Source of the DNA: Ficedula albicollis
Lineage: Eukaryota > Chordata > Aves > Passeriformes > Muscicapidae
Assembly: GCF_000247815.1 (NCBI RefSeq)
Contig: NC_021684.1
Coordinates: 6,211,814 to 6,275,813 of the forward strand
DNA: 64,000 bases
Reading direction: 5' to 3'
The number at the start of each line of letters is the position of its first letter. Position 1 is the first letter of the stretch. The notes below the pieces were generated by a model. That model was given only the letters and a program-made list of their open reading frames with translations, had not been told where the DNA came from and made no database searches. Of this stretch, positions 48,666-62,902 are shown piece after piece. The translations under genes were made by a program, and so were the position numbers.

Positions 48666-48950
48666 ATCATAGAATATCCTGAGCTGGAAAGGACCCACAA
48701 GGATCCTTAATTCCATCTGCTGGCCTAGCACAGGACAGGCCAAGAATCCCACCATGTCCCTGAGAGCATTCTCCAAACATTTCTTGGTCAGGATTGGTGC
48801 TGGGGCCATTTCCTCCTTTTCCTGATATCCAACCTAAACATCCCCTGTCCCAGCTTCATGCCATTCCCTCAGGTCCTATCAGTGGTCACCAGAGTTTGCA
48901 CCAAGCCCTTCTTTGTGCCCAGGTTTCCTTGCATGGAGGGAGGTGGTTGC
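48666..48950 (-). mobile_element. CR1 LINE 3'-end fragment with internal deletion
   Basis: It begins ATCATAGAATATCCTGAGCT and continues GGAAAGGACCCACAAGGATC, the reverse complement of the CR1 3' end. After GAGAGCATTCTCCAAACATT the consensus skips to TTTCCTGATATCCAACCTAA, so a middle piece is missing. Later phrases (CCATTCCCTCAGGTCCTATC, GGTCACCAGAG) are also CR1. It is inactive. The right limit is approximate. Confidence 0.88.
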
Positions 48951-49644
48951 CTTTTTATGAGGAGCTCTCTCCCCTCCTGTGCTACCATGCAGCCACTCCT
49001 CTCAGCAATAGGAAATAGCAACTTCAAAATTGGGTTCCCTGCTCCTAAGCCAACACACAATATTGTACTTCTACATTTGATGGGTTTAAAACATTCAGGT
49101 TCCCTTCTGGTCCCAAATGCATATGCATTTCTTCATGTATTCAAGCCTAAACTAACCCAGCTCTGATTCCTGAAATTATTTAAAGATACACTTAATTTAA
49201 AACATGTGAGCAGTCTCAGTGAGGTCAGTGGGATTATGCTTGAATATAGCTGCTTTCTAACAAACCCCAGCCATGCCTCTCCCTGCTACCCCCTAAGACA
49301 AAGGCCAGGAAAACTCAGTAACAGCCAATTTTGCCACAGAAGACCTTTGCCTAGGAGGGGAAAAAAAAAAAAGTAAACAGGAAATGAAGAAGTGAAGCCA
49401 TTTGCTCCAACATCAGAAAGCAAGTCAGTAATACAGCCAAGTACCAATGATGCAGGGAACAAGAGCTCCAGTGTTCACAGGGAGCCACACATGGGGCTTT
49501 CACATCACAGCGTGCACAAGGCCTTCAACCACAGCAGTGATTTACCTGCCCATCTTCCCAAAACAGTCTTAAGGGGAATTAAAGGCAAGTCAGGCCTGAT
49601 GAGATTATTGTACCAGTCTCCTCCAAATAAATACAAGCTAAAAA
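48951..49644. other. No gene seen
   Basis: This 0.7-kb unique stretch lies between a CR1 fragment and the 86-bp duplication. It contains an A-run near 49361-49371 and no gene I recognise. Confidence 0.6.
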
Positions 49645-49814
49645 TAGCAGCAGAGGGCAGATATTGCATCTCAGCAAGAGAGATAAGCCACCCTCGTTGT
49701 AGGCACACAAAAGCAGGCCAGACAGATGCATAGCAGCAGAGGGCAGATATTGCATCTCAGCTAGAGAGATAAGCCACCCTCGCTGTAGGCACACAAAAGC
49801 AGGCCAGACAGATG
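49645..49814 (+). repeat. Two-copy tandem duplication, 86-bp unit
   Basis: Copy one is 49645-49730 and copy two is 49731-49814, both beginning TAGCAGCAGAGGGCAGATAT. I see two substitutions within the shared bases (CAGCAAGAG/CAGCTAGAG and CTCGTTGT/CTCGCTGT). It is recent and unrelated in sequence to the other tandem duplications in the window. Confidence 0.92.
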
Positions 49815-51785
49815 TTTACTCTCAGTGATTTGGCACATCTGAATTTGTCAAGTTGTTTGATAATTTCGTACTCAAGAACATTTCTTTCCTCATTACAGAA
49901 ACATCCTGGTTTCCAGAAAAAAGTGCTGCTGGCACCAGAATTCCCCGCATGCTGTTTCCTGCACAGCAGAAATCAGAGGAGTTTATGGCTCAGAAAGAAG
50001 ATCTGTAGATGGGTGGTGGTTTTCAGTGAGATTCTGGTGGGTCTTCCCTTCCCTCTTTCCACTCTTTGGAAGGTGGTGGCAGTGCCTGTGCAATATGGAC
50101 AAGCTGGATCCTTTCTTTCCCCAGGCTCCTGGCTGCAAAGCAATGGTGCGCTGCCAGCACAGAGCTATTCTTTCATTGCTGGTTCTCTGCAGGGACACAG
50201 GATCCCATTCACCCCAGAAACTCTGCTGTGTTTCAGCTCTACAGGGACACTCCTTAATTTGCACGAGGAATCCAAAGGACTTGAAACAATAAGAGAGAAG
50301 GAAATCATTGTTTTAAGACACGTACTGAAATATCATTGTGTGGATGTGTTTAACAGATGGGGAATGCAATGACCAAATTCAGGCTCCCCTGGGTGTGTTC
50401 CTCAGAACCAGGCTGTCCCATCCTTTCTGTGGGTAAAAAAACAGGAGGGGGGTGATGTGTGAAAGCTTCTTTGACCACATGGAGAAGTGATGGTAGCTGG
50501 GACCCAGGGCACTGAAGACCCTACCTGTGCCAGGGTGATACAGTCATGCATTTTGCAGGGTTTGGACAGGAAGGGCACTTTGTGCATGGCCGTATTTCTA
50601 CACTATTCAGAGTTCAGAAACTGCTGGGGGAAGCATTCACTGCAGTAGTTAGAGACTAAAATGCTGTATCCATTTACACATTGGCCAGCAGAGGCTCTTG
50701 CCTTGCCATGGGACAGCATGCAGGGGAACAAAGTGCCTGCTGGATACTCAGATTTGAAAAGGGCCGCATGCCTGGGCCCCTCTGTCTGCTGCTGGCAGAC
50801 CCAGCCCAGTCTTATTGTACAGGGAGAAGGTCTGTACATCCCATTAACTCTTCTGGAATCGCCACCCAGCACACACTGGCAAGAGCAGAGTGTCAGAGTG
50901 TCCCTGCTACTCTCAGCACTGCTGCTGGTGGAGAGTCTGTGGAGGTCTCCTCAGAAGTACACGATTCAGATCAGAAGTGTGGTTTGGATGGAGAAGTCCT
51001 GATCTTCCCCACTTCCTGCACTTTGCCTCCCACCACACAGAGGGCTCTGGCTGTGAGACAGGATTCCTTACAGGTACAGGTACCAGCTAACACATCCAGG
51101 ATCTGACCAGAAATAGTCAAATCAAACCCCAAAACATGTACAGTGTGGACATCAGGTCCTGAGCAAAACCACTTCATTCTCCAGATCCATTTCATGCAGA
51201 TGCCACCTAAGCTGCCAGGAGGTTGCTGAGTGCACCCTGTGCCCCATCCTGGGCTGCCACATCCACCTGAGCCCACTGTACAAAACAACTTGCCATCAGT
51301 GACTGCCACGGCACGGGGTGCTGAGTGAGGGCAGCTGGGACACTGCAGGCCTGGTTTTAGGGTGCTCTGTTTCATATTTCAAAGGCACACACTGGCTCAA
51401 TCCATCTGAATTACTGCAGTTGCAGGTGTCCTTCAGTACCAGAGCCCATCTCACTGTCTCCTGACAGCCCTGGGGTCAGTAAATCCCCCTGACACCCCCA
51501 GGGGATCAGCTGGGATGCCCAGCCAGCAGCACCCACAGTCAGCTGCAGGTATTTGGGTTCCCCTGAGAGATGCTGCACAGCCAGGACTGGCAGAGAGATT
51601 TTGGGTAAGAGATCCCATTAGTCCTACTGGGAGCTGGGGACCTGAAATTCTGCCATAGGGAGCTCTGAAAACAACAGCACAAGTTTGTTCTAGGAGCAGG
51701 GCTCTGATTCTCTCCTTCTCTCCTTTGCTTCAGCAACACAAATGTCTTCTTTTCTCCATTTCCAAAAGGGGTCTCACTGGGCTCT
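49815..51785. other. No gene seen; unique sequence
   Basis: Open frames up to 186 codons (plus, 49812-50372) show no domain or motif I recognise. I see no transposon before the LTR at 51786. Confidence 0.55.
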
Positions 51786-52410
51786 TGTCTTGGGGTGACT
51801 TTATGATGCTTCTGTGCTGTTGGTGCTGGATATTGAGTTCTGCAGCTTTGAGACTGGTTCCAGGAGTGAAGGGGGAGAGAAGAGGTGCAGAGTTTGTTAT
51901 CAGACTGCACTTGCTGCCCTACATCCTTACACAGACTGGGTTGGCTGCAGTGGACAGCAGGAGACAGCTCTCCTTGGCTCTTGGTGAGTTCTTCTGGCTA
52001 GCTGAGGCAGAGGAGTTCCCTGGACAGTGGGTTTTTTTTCCTTTTTTTTGGAATCGTTCGCACCTGCTCTGGACTGAAAACCCAGAGGAGCACTGGGAGC
52101 TCACACCTGGGCCCACCTGGGCTGTGACATTTCCCAGCACTGGAGGGACTGAGAACAGCCTGAGTGAGCCGGGCTGTGACCCACAGAAGAGACTCTGCTG
52201 AATCTGTCATCTCCTCAGAGCAGTGAGAGGTTTGCTGTTTAGCATCAGTCATTTTTGTGCTGGGGAGTGCTTTGCTTGTTAAATAAACAGTTTTTTCCGC
52301 TTCTCTCCAAGGAGATATTTCCCCAAACCAGTGGGGAAGGACTGCTTGAATCTGTTTCCTAGAAGGATCCCATTCAGAGGCTTCCTCCCAGATTTGCCTG
52401 AAGCAGGCCA
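51786..52410 (+). mobile_element. Solo LTR of an ERVL-type endogenous retrovirus, complete
   Basis: The element starts TGTCTTGGGGTGACTTTATG and ends CCTGAAGCAGGCCA, so it has TG...CA ends. The 5-bp target duplication GCTCT is exact (51781-51785 and 52411-52415), as expected for ERVL integrations. Its interior (GTGCTGGGGAGTGCTTTGC, TTAAATAAACAG, CTTCTCTCCAAGGAGA) matches a familiar bird ERVL LTR family. An AATAAA signal at 52282 gives plus orientation and places the R/U5 boundary about 100 bp from the end. No internal genes flank it, so it is a solo LTR. Confidence 0.9.
52282..52287 (+). promoter_or_regulatory. Polyadenylation signal AATAAA of the solo LTR
   Basis: The canonical hexamer lies about 125 bp before the LTR 3' end, where this family normally carries it. 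It supports the plus orientation of the LTR. Confidence 0.6.
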
Positions 52411-52415
52411 GCTCT

Positions 52416-53159
52416 GCAGCAGAGATCAGGGCTGCTGTGAAAGGAGGAACCCGTGCTCTGACCCTGCTCTATTCAGAGCCCTGCGCTCTGCACTGGCCCC
52501 ACGGCAGCGAGGGAAGCGCTGCAGGACGCAGGGATTGATTCTGCTGTGACAATCAGGAGCAGCAGTGTCCTCCGGTGCCTGCATTGTCCAAAGGTGTTTG
52601 AGTGTAAAGCTCACACATAATAGCGACTTTCCAGCCATGCCTGCTGAAAAAGCCCTTTGGAGCCTGCCAGCTCTGCCAGGAATGCAAGACCTCAGGTGTC
52701 CAGGCTTATCTTACACCCCAACTCATTCATTGAACAGCCAACTCCTTGTAGTTAAAAGAAAGCCCCAAACAAAGGCTCAGCAGCTCCTCTGCCATTCAGT
52801 GCTGCTGGTGTGGGAAGCAGGTGTTCCAGCTCTGCATTCCCACTCCAGGCTGGTCAGGCTGCAATAAAACACTGCCCTCTGAAATGTCAGCTCCAAAAGA
52901 GAGGAAGAGGCAGCACAGCATCACTTTGCAGGCTGGGAGCAGGCAAAGGGCTCAGCTAATTCATGGCATGAGCTGGCTGAATGCTGCAAAAAGCATTCCC
53001 ACGGAAATCCCTGCAAATATGGAAATGAATCCAGCTAAGTGGTTTTTACACCTTGTTGGTTTTTTGGTTTTTTTGTTTGTTTTCTAACTCCCTGGGGAGT
53101 GAGCATTTTTCACTTCTCTACATACTTCCCTTGCTGATAAACAGGCATTTGCAGTGGAA
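52416..53159. other. No gene seen
   Basis: This unique stretch lies between the solo LTR and a CR1 fragment. Its first 150 bp is relatively CpG-rich. A T-rich pyrimidine tract lies near 53.06 kb. No gene is recognised. Confidence 0.55.
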
Positions 53160-53375
53160 ACAGGTTGGATATCAGGAGGAATATCTTCATAGAAAGGGTT
53201 GTTAACATTGGAAAGAGCTTCCTGGGAGGTGGTGGAGTCACCATTCCTGGAGGTGTACAAAGTGGCACTCAGTGCCATGCTCTGGTTGACAAGGTGGTGT
53301 TTGGTGAAAGGTCAGACTCCATGAATCTCAAAGGTTTTTTCCAACCTTCTTGATTCTGTGATTCCGATTCTATTA
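53160..53375 (+). mobile_element. CR1 LINE 3'-end fragment, plus orientation
   Basis: The sequence runs through CR1 phrases in forward order: GGTTGGATATCAGGAGGAAT, GGAAAGAGCTTCCTGGGAGG, TGGTGGAGTCACCATTCCTG, and a 3' end TTGATTCTGTGATTCCGATT that resembles the CR1 terminal octamer repeats. Only about 215 bp of 3' sequence is left. It is the only CR1 copy in the window on the plus strand. Confidence 0.88.
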
Positions 53376-56135
53376 AACAACCATCTCCATCACCCTGCAA
53401 TGACAATCCAAGCACCAAGCAGCCAGCATCCCATCAGCATCCCACTGCCACAAAGGCACAAGGACTGGGAGAGCTTGGTTGGCAGAGCCCTCATCACTCT
53501 GCTCTGAACATCTTCATCTGAATTTAGAAAAGCATTCTTCAAAGTGCAAACTTAATTGGGGTGGGGAGGGGGGAAACCTTGCAGAAGGAAGTTTTTATTA
53601 GGAGCAAAGGATAAAATTTGTCACATAAGTCACAAACTGCAGCTTGAAATCATCCAAGCACAGGTGAGGGTGCCAGTGTCATCTCTCTTTTGCCCTCATA
53701 AATAATATTAATTGGTATTTTTTATGCAGAGGTATTAAAAGAAAGGATGACACAGAGGTGCTTGTGCTCCCAAAGGCTCTGCTTTCCCAGGGCTTGGTGT
53801 GCTCTGGGATACTGCACCAGGAGCAGCAGGGGCAGCTGCTCTGAAATTGTGCTTGAACGTGGAAACATACACTGGCCAAGCAGAAAACATGAGTGGGATT
53901 TCCTGAACCTTTGTGTTTGTCTTTTCAAAATCTATTCCACCAAAAAATTTGCTGTTTCCTCTCCCTTTTTAATCACTGGCCAGCCAAGCAGCAAAAGTGG
54001 GGCTGAAGCACTGGTCCAGCTGAACTGGTTTCTGTGCTGTAGCATCCTCCAGGACTTGGACAAAGGCTCCTGGTGCTGCTCTTACTACACACAGTATGGC
54101 CAGGCAGTGCCCATGGATGAGCCCAGCCCCACCACCCAGATCAGAGAACAGCAGCACCTTCAGCTCAAAATGGCCCAGACTAATCTCAGCATCTCTGGCA
54201 TCTGGCTGTGCCCACAAGCCTCGCAGTGCACTGGGGCCCTTCTGAAATGCACACTCCTGCTAACCTGACTGTGTTGAGATAATAGCACCCCTCCCACCTC
54301 CCTTTTTAATAAAGCTGCCAGTTTGAAAGATGCATCACAGCAATTTCTTAAAAGCTACAGGCCATCAGTGCTGCCTAAGTGCTCTTTACTGGGAGTATGG
54401 CACTGGGGGACCACAGACAACTCACTCAGCAAGCTAAAAATATTCCCACCTCATTGTATGCTCCAGTGAATTACTAAATAATTACACTTATTAGATCCAA
54501 AGGTAATTACCATTTTGCTAATCAGGTGGCGCTTTGTTAATACACCAAGTCATCCATGCCACCTTTATTCTTGGTCATGCCTCATGCCTGCAGCAGCAGG
54601 GCCACAGCACTCACACCACCCTGAAAGGAGGGTGCTCATCCCCCAGTGATCAACCATAAACATCTCTTCCTTCTCCTGCAGGGGTAAGGCTTCTGTATCC
54701 AAGTCATGATAAAGCTCAGACAGAGCCAATGTGACTATCAGGAGACAAAGGCTCTGCCCAAGCCTTTGGCTCCAGAGCAGGGACATTTGCCAGAGATTCA
54801 CTCTGCCTGCACCAAGCACTTCATACCAAGGGTGATGCCTTCAATGTGACACAGACACAGCACAGTGGCAGCTCTGTATGGGTGTCTGTGTGACAACCAC
54901 TGTCCATGCTGGAGTGAAAAGGAGACTCTGCAAACCCATCCTCGTTGTGAGGTCCCATTGGAAACACATCACCAAAACCTCTGCAGAAGCCTGAACACCT
55001 TCAGGAGCTACATGCAGCAGCAAGCTAGTGACCTGAGTTGGATTTAGGCTGTGAATAAGGGTTTATTGTACACACACTGGCTAAGCAAAGCCATTGTAAC
55101 TTCCTGTGTGTTTAGGACCATTGTCATGCCAGAGCTGCCCCAGCAGACCTGGCCAAAGCAGCCCGTGCAGGGAAGGAAACAATCATGTGGGGGTCGTGAC
55201 AGCCCCTCTTCCATGGGAGGTGTAGACATCATTCCTGCTGAGTGGCAGCAATATTTCCAGCTGGCCCAGCCAGATCAGGAGCCTTGGACCATTTTCACCC
55301 CCAGGAGCAGCAGCTCAGAGTTCCAGCCACCTCCCATGCAGAGCCATCAGTTCAGTGCGTGCTTTTACTTTGGTCCTCCTGCTCCTGTTTCATGGGATGG
55401 CTTTCTAAGAGCAGAGGGAGAGGAAAAGCTGCCATGCTGCCAGTAGAAAATATGCAGGAATGAGAGGTCAGTACAGCACAGTCCCCTCAAAATCCCAAAG
55501 ACATGTTAAAGGCTTTATTGTTTGGCATCTAATACTGGGTCCTGCTTTGTCTCTTCTCTCTGTGTTTAAAGCTACACTCACTTTTGGGTTTTTGTCCAAG
55601 TCTGACCAGTTACCAAAAGGCATTTTTATTCCCTCCACAACCATTTCTGGGAAGAGTAATTAATTTATACTAATTTGGAGAGAAAAGGCATAGCAATGAA
55701 CTTTTGCAGTCCAGAGATAAATGGCAATATATTAAAAATCTACTGGTGATAAAAAGATAAGACACGTAAGTTATGATCTTTCCACCATAAAGTGCTGCTT
55801 ATTGAAAGAAGCAAATTATTTTGAGTAGTTTCAACCCTTTCAAATAGTCTAATTTAAAACAATAGTCCATTTTTTAATCTGAGCTAAAATGCATTAGGCT
55901 TGTTCCTTCCATCTTCTGTTCACTGTTAACTGGTGATCCAGAAGTAAGAAATTCTCTTAACTACTCCAGATTGGCTGTTCTAGGTGTGGGAGATACGGCT
56001 GGATACAGATAAAAAGGAAGGAAAGAAATTCAGAAGGATTTTACTTTACACTCCTGTTTTCCATGTGAGATTTTTTTGTGTCTTTCTTTCGAAACAAAAA
56101 TCTGCTTTCAGCAAATGAACCAGAACATGAAACAG
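53376..56135. other. No gene seen; unique sequence
   Basis: Frames up to 173 codons (plus, 53747-54268) show no domain I recognise. The part from about 55.65 to 56.1 kb is AT-rich. No RNA gene or transposon is recognised before the LTR at 56141. Confidence 0.55.
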
Positions 56136-56140
56136 AATAC

Positions 56141-58025
<1,885 letters not shown>

Positions 58026-58030
58026 AATAC

Positions 58031-59577
58031 AAAGTTGGTGAAACACAGGGAAAAATCCCAAACATCGGGGACTCATAATTCTGCCACTCTGAGCCTGGAC
58101 CAGGAGCTGGGTGCAGTCTTGCCATCAGTTCAAAACCACTCCAGGAGATGCTAATTGGACGCTTGCTGGAGTCCCAAATTTCAAAAAGGCACAAAAGAAA
58201 GACAAGCGCTCAAATACCAAATAAAATGACTTTGTGCAGTGGCTGTGTGGATACAGAGAATGGTGGAGAGCATGGTCAGAGCTACAGCTCATTTCCTGCA
58301 GGGAGAGCCAGACAAGAAAAGCACTGGGAATAAAAGCTTTGCACAGCAGGAAAATCTCACTTCTACAACCTCCCTGCCTCTCCTTCCCTGGTAATACCAA
58401 GACATCCACCAGCTACATGAAATCTCACTTTTTAGAGTAAAAGCTAAATTACTGACAGCATGCAGGGAAATGGAGACAGAACAAGCTGAATCAGCTGCAT
58501 TGGGAAGGAATGGCACCAGTTGACCCCAAAAACATCCTACTGCAGGGGTGGAGCAAAGCCTTCACTGATCACCAGGTGCCTCTTTGGCACTTAGTGCTAG
58601 TTTGCAGCATTTAAGGATGATTACAGGCTTGAGCCCCACAGGTAAGTCAATTCATCAGAAAACACATCCCAGACCCAGGCTTCTTTTTCCCTAAACCAGG
58701 TGCCTTCAGGATTGCACAGACACACACTTCAGCCCAAAACTGAATGGCAAATCTGAGGCTGACAGGCAGTTTACAGAAGGAGAAAAGCTCTGAAATGATT
58801 GCTGGCAGATTATCACGAGGAGCATTACCATGCAACATCTTCCCCCTTCCTAGAGGGGAAGATGTGCTGCTTGCACTGGTGTCTCCTTGGGTATGGCTGA
58901 AACCCCATTGCTGGCTGCATTGAGAGCAAGGGCTCAGGGCTGGAATGTCAAGGCTCCCTTCACACTGTGCTATTTGTCAGGAGGGAACAGCTAATAGCCT
59001 TTTGTCAGTGCTTTCTGTGCTCTCTCTCCAAAATCTAATTACTTTGTGCAAATGAAAAATTACCTGAGAAATCAGGCAGGTGTTTAAGAAGGGATTGGGA
59101 TCCTCAGAGGAGGAGTTAAGTGTACAGAGCCAATATCTCCCCAGTGGAAGCCCCAGCAAAGCATAGCCAGGTTGAGATCAGGTTTATAAATGCTCTCTGA
59201 TGTCTGTGTGATCCTTCTAGACTCGTTGGCCCCAGCAGTCCTGGAAGGAGATCCCCAGAAAATGAGCAGCTTTGCTGTCAGCAGGAATTATTCACATCCT
59301 TCCCATCCTGTACCTAAAGACCAAATAGAGTTCTTGCTGTCCCCTCTCCCAGCTGCAGTTCTTCTGCTTCCCCCACTACCTTTCCATGAGCTTTGGAGAT
59401 GCTCGACACCTTCCCCAGCTCCTCACCCTGGCAAACATCATGGACATTCCTCAAGACACTCAAAAGCTCACAGCAATCATCCCTCCAAGCAAGTTTGGCT
59501 CCTCCAACGAAAACAAAACACCACAAGAAGCCAGCTGGGACTGGGCAGCCAACGTTGACCCTCTGAGTGAGCTCATC
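58031..59577. other. No gene seen; unique sequence
   Basis: This is a 1.5-kb stretch between the LTR and the CCAT array. Open frames are short and domain-free. I recognise no transposon. Confidence 0.55.
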
Positions 59578-60626
59578 CCATCCATCCATCCATCCATCCA
59601 TCCATCCATCCATCCATCCATCCATCCATCCATCCATCCATCCATCCATCCATCCATCCATCCATCCATCCATCCATCCATCCATCCATCCATCCATCCA
59701 TCCATCCATCCATCCTTCAGTTTCTACCAAATTTTAGCAGAAGTTTTTCAAAGTGTCCTAAGGATCCTGGTGACTGTCAACATCTTTGTCACTGTCCATC
59801 CATCCATCCATCCATCCATCCATCCTTCAGTTTCTACCAAATTTTAGCAGAAGTTTTTCAAAGTGTCCTAAGGATCCTGGTGACTGTCAACGTCTTTGTC
59901 ACTGTTAGTTTGCTGCCCATTCCCACTTCATTTTCCACAGGGTTGCAGGGATCTGTCACATTTCAGGGCCATCCATCCATCCATCCTTCAGTTTCTACCA
60001 AATTTTAGCAGAAGTTTTTCAAAGTGTCCTAAGGATCCTGGTGACTGTCAACATCTTTGTCACTGTTAGTTTGCTGCCCATTCCCACTTCATTTTCTACA
60101 GGGTTGCAGGGATCTGTCACATTCCAGGACCATCCATCCATCCATCCATCCATCCATCCATCCATCCATCCATCCATCCATCCATCCATCCATCCATCCA
60201 TCCATCCATCCATCCATCCATCCATCCATCCATCCATCCATCCATCCATCCATCCATCCATCCATCCATCCATCCATCCATCCATCCATCCATCCATCCA
60301 TCCATCCATCCATCCATCCATCCATCCATCCATCCATCCATCCATCCATCCATCCATCCATCCATCCATCCATCCATCCATCCATCCATCCATCCATCCA
60401 TCCATCCATCCATCCATCCATCCATCCATCCATCCATCCATCCATCCATCCATCCATCCATCCATCCATCCATCCATCCATCCTTCAGTTTCTACCAAAT
60501 TTTAGCAGAAGTTTTTCAAAGTGTCCTAAGGATCCTGGTGACTGTCAACGTCTTTGTCACTGTTAGTTTGCTGCCCATTCCCACTTCATTTTCCACAGGG
60601 TTGCAGGGATCTGTCACATTTCAGGG
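59578..60626 (+). repeat. Compound satellite: 145-bp unit alternating with (CCAT)n blocks
   Basis: Four copies of one unit, each starting CCTTCAGTTTCTACCAAATT, are separated by CCAT arrays. The order is: CCAT block of about 34 copies (59578-59713); unit 1, truncated to 82 bp (59714-59795); short CCAT block; unit 2 (59824-59968, 145 bp); short CCAT block; unit 3 (59985-60129, 145 bp); CCAT block of about 88 copies (60130-60481); unit 4 (60482-60626, 145 bp). Units 2 to 4 differ by only a few bases. The array probably grew by unequal exchange between the CCAT blocks, carrying the unit along. The long Ile-His-Pro-Ser or Met-Asp-Gly-Trp frames are products of the repeat. Confidence 0.95.
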
Positions 60627-62602
60627 CTGTTTGCAAGGGAGGCAAACAGCTTATTTATCATTTATCTTTAATTATTTCTATTTATTCAATATATTATATT
60701 ATTTGACATTATAAATATATTAATACATAAACTATTGATCAATTTAGGTTTATTCTGGTGCAACAGAGGGACAAACCCACAGAATCAAGATGTCAGACAT
60801 TTTCCCAGAACCAAGGCAGTGAGACAGGGCTTAGAAAACTGGTTCCCAGGGTTTCATGTTCAATCAACCAGACCACAGGGCTCCTGCACATTCTGCTGCT
60901 GCTGGCAAAGGACAAGGGAGCAGGAATTACTGCCTCCAGTGACTCTGGGTTGTTGCAGCCTGGCTCTCTTGGTGGAGGAGCTGCAGAGTCATTAAGGTAA
61001 AGGGCTCATCAATGATTTAGGGTTTCTCTTACTGGGGAAAAGGAAAAGCTGCCAACAAGCAGCAGGTTCTCCATGTAGGGAGGCAAGTGGCAGGGTCAGA
61101 ACTCAGCTCACCTTGCAGCAGGTGCCAGGGAGCTCTGCTCAGTGCAGAGCCAGAGCACACAGTGTGGCATGCTGACCACAGCCAAGTTCAGACCCCTGTG
61201 AGTGCCCAGCCCCAACCTCTCCTTAATGCTTGAAGCTTTACAAGCAAGGAAAGCATCACTGCTGACAGGCACGGGACAGAACTCCCTGCGCCACAAGAGC
61301 CACTTTGCTCAGCTGAAGATCATGCAACACAAATGTTTCTTAATGGTACAACAAGGGCTGCAGAGTCCAAGCAGGCAGATCCCTACCAGCCCAACCAAAG
61401 CTTCTGTTTGCTTTGGGAGCCTTCTGAGGTTCAAAGATCCTAAACAAGGCAACAACTGGGAGCCTGTCACTGGCTTCCCTGGCAGCCAGGCTGTGGGAAG
61501 CAGAGCTTGTAAAGAAGGTACTGAGCTCCAGCTGGCAGAACCAACCAAACTCCAGTACACTCCAGTACTCCAGCAGAGAAAGTTTAGGGCAGCATGGCTG
61601 GCTTCTCTGCTTGAGAAAGTGTAGTTTCCCTTCCCCTTGGATACACCAGCAGTGGGATTTAAGGTCTCCAATGCTCAGCCTGAAAATGAATGGGGTCCTG
61701 CTGCCCCCAGAGACGCAGGAGCAGTGTGAAGGCAGGATGCCCATGGGGAGAGATATTTATCTGGGTTCCCTTAGGAGCATTGCAGTGGCAATAATGATGA
61801 GCCAGCAATTTAAATTAGGACATACTAAGGCTTTTCTTAGAATAAAAGTTTTTAGAGCATGTAGGACAGCCACTGAAAACAGCAAAATTTCTCTACAACC
61901 ATAAAACCTCCCAAAACCCCCAAAACCACAGGCAGGAAATTAGAGAGAATTCAGAGGAAAAACAACACCGAACGATTAAACCTCTGTAGGGATTATGCTG
62001 GGAAAAGCTAAAAAAGAACAAAGACCTTGATCTTTCAAACACAGGTCTGTGCTCAGCTTTGCCAGCAGGAGCTGCAGAGGCACAGTCAGGGCACAGGGGA
62101 CCACAGACCAAGAGAGGGGAGACAATGGGGCCCAGGAGACCCCCTCTATTTCTGGCTTGCTCTTTATTAATTCCAAAACTGGAATGGAGTCCAGACTAGC
62201 TGAGGCCACAGGCTTATTACACTTGCTCGCATTTTTCCCCCTTAACTTTCTTTTCCTTTTTTCTCAGCTGCAGCTCTGTAGTAGGGTTTTTATTTTAGCT
62301 AATGAATCCCTGCCCACACATGCGAGAGACTCCAAAACACCCACGGACCAGAGGCAGGGGAAGGAAATGCCGGAATTGTTTGCTGAAATCTGGCAGAGGC
62401 TATTTTTCACGAGGGGCCAGAGGAACACAGTGTTCTCCAGAGATCCTGAGAAGGGTGAGGTCAGAGACTGGCTTCTGCCACAAGGCCTCAGCATTGGGAG
62501 GCTTTTTTGTCTTTTGCAATTATATAATGTCTTTTCCATGCCTTAAGTTGGTTGCTTCCAGATTGCTGGAGAGACCTCTGAAATGACACACTCCACAGCT
62601 TT
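60627..62602. other. No gene seen; unique sequence with an AT-rich segment
   Basis: The first 120 bp (about 60650-60745) is strongly AT-rich with many TATT/ATTA words. The rest is ordinary unique sequence. Frames up to 165 codons (plus, 62049-62546) show no domain I know. Confidence 0.55.

Positions 62603-62902
<300 letters not shown>

Noticed and set aside
59314..60566. Met-Asp-Gly-Trp and Ile-His-Pro-Ser repeat frames at the CCAT arrays
   Set aside because: They are translations of a tetranucleotide repeat and share no feature of a real protein.
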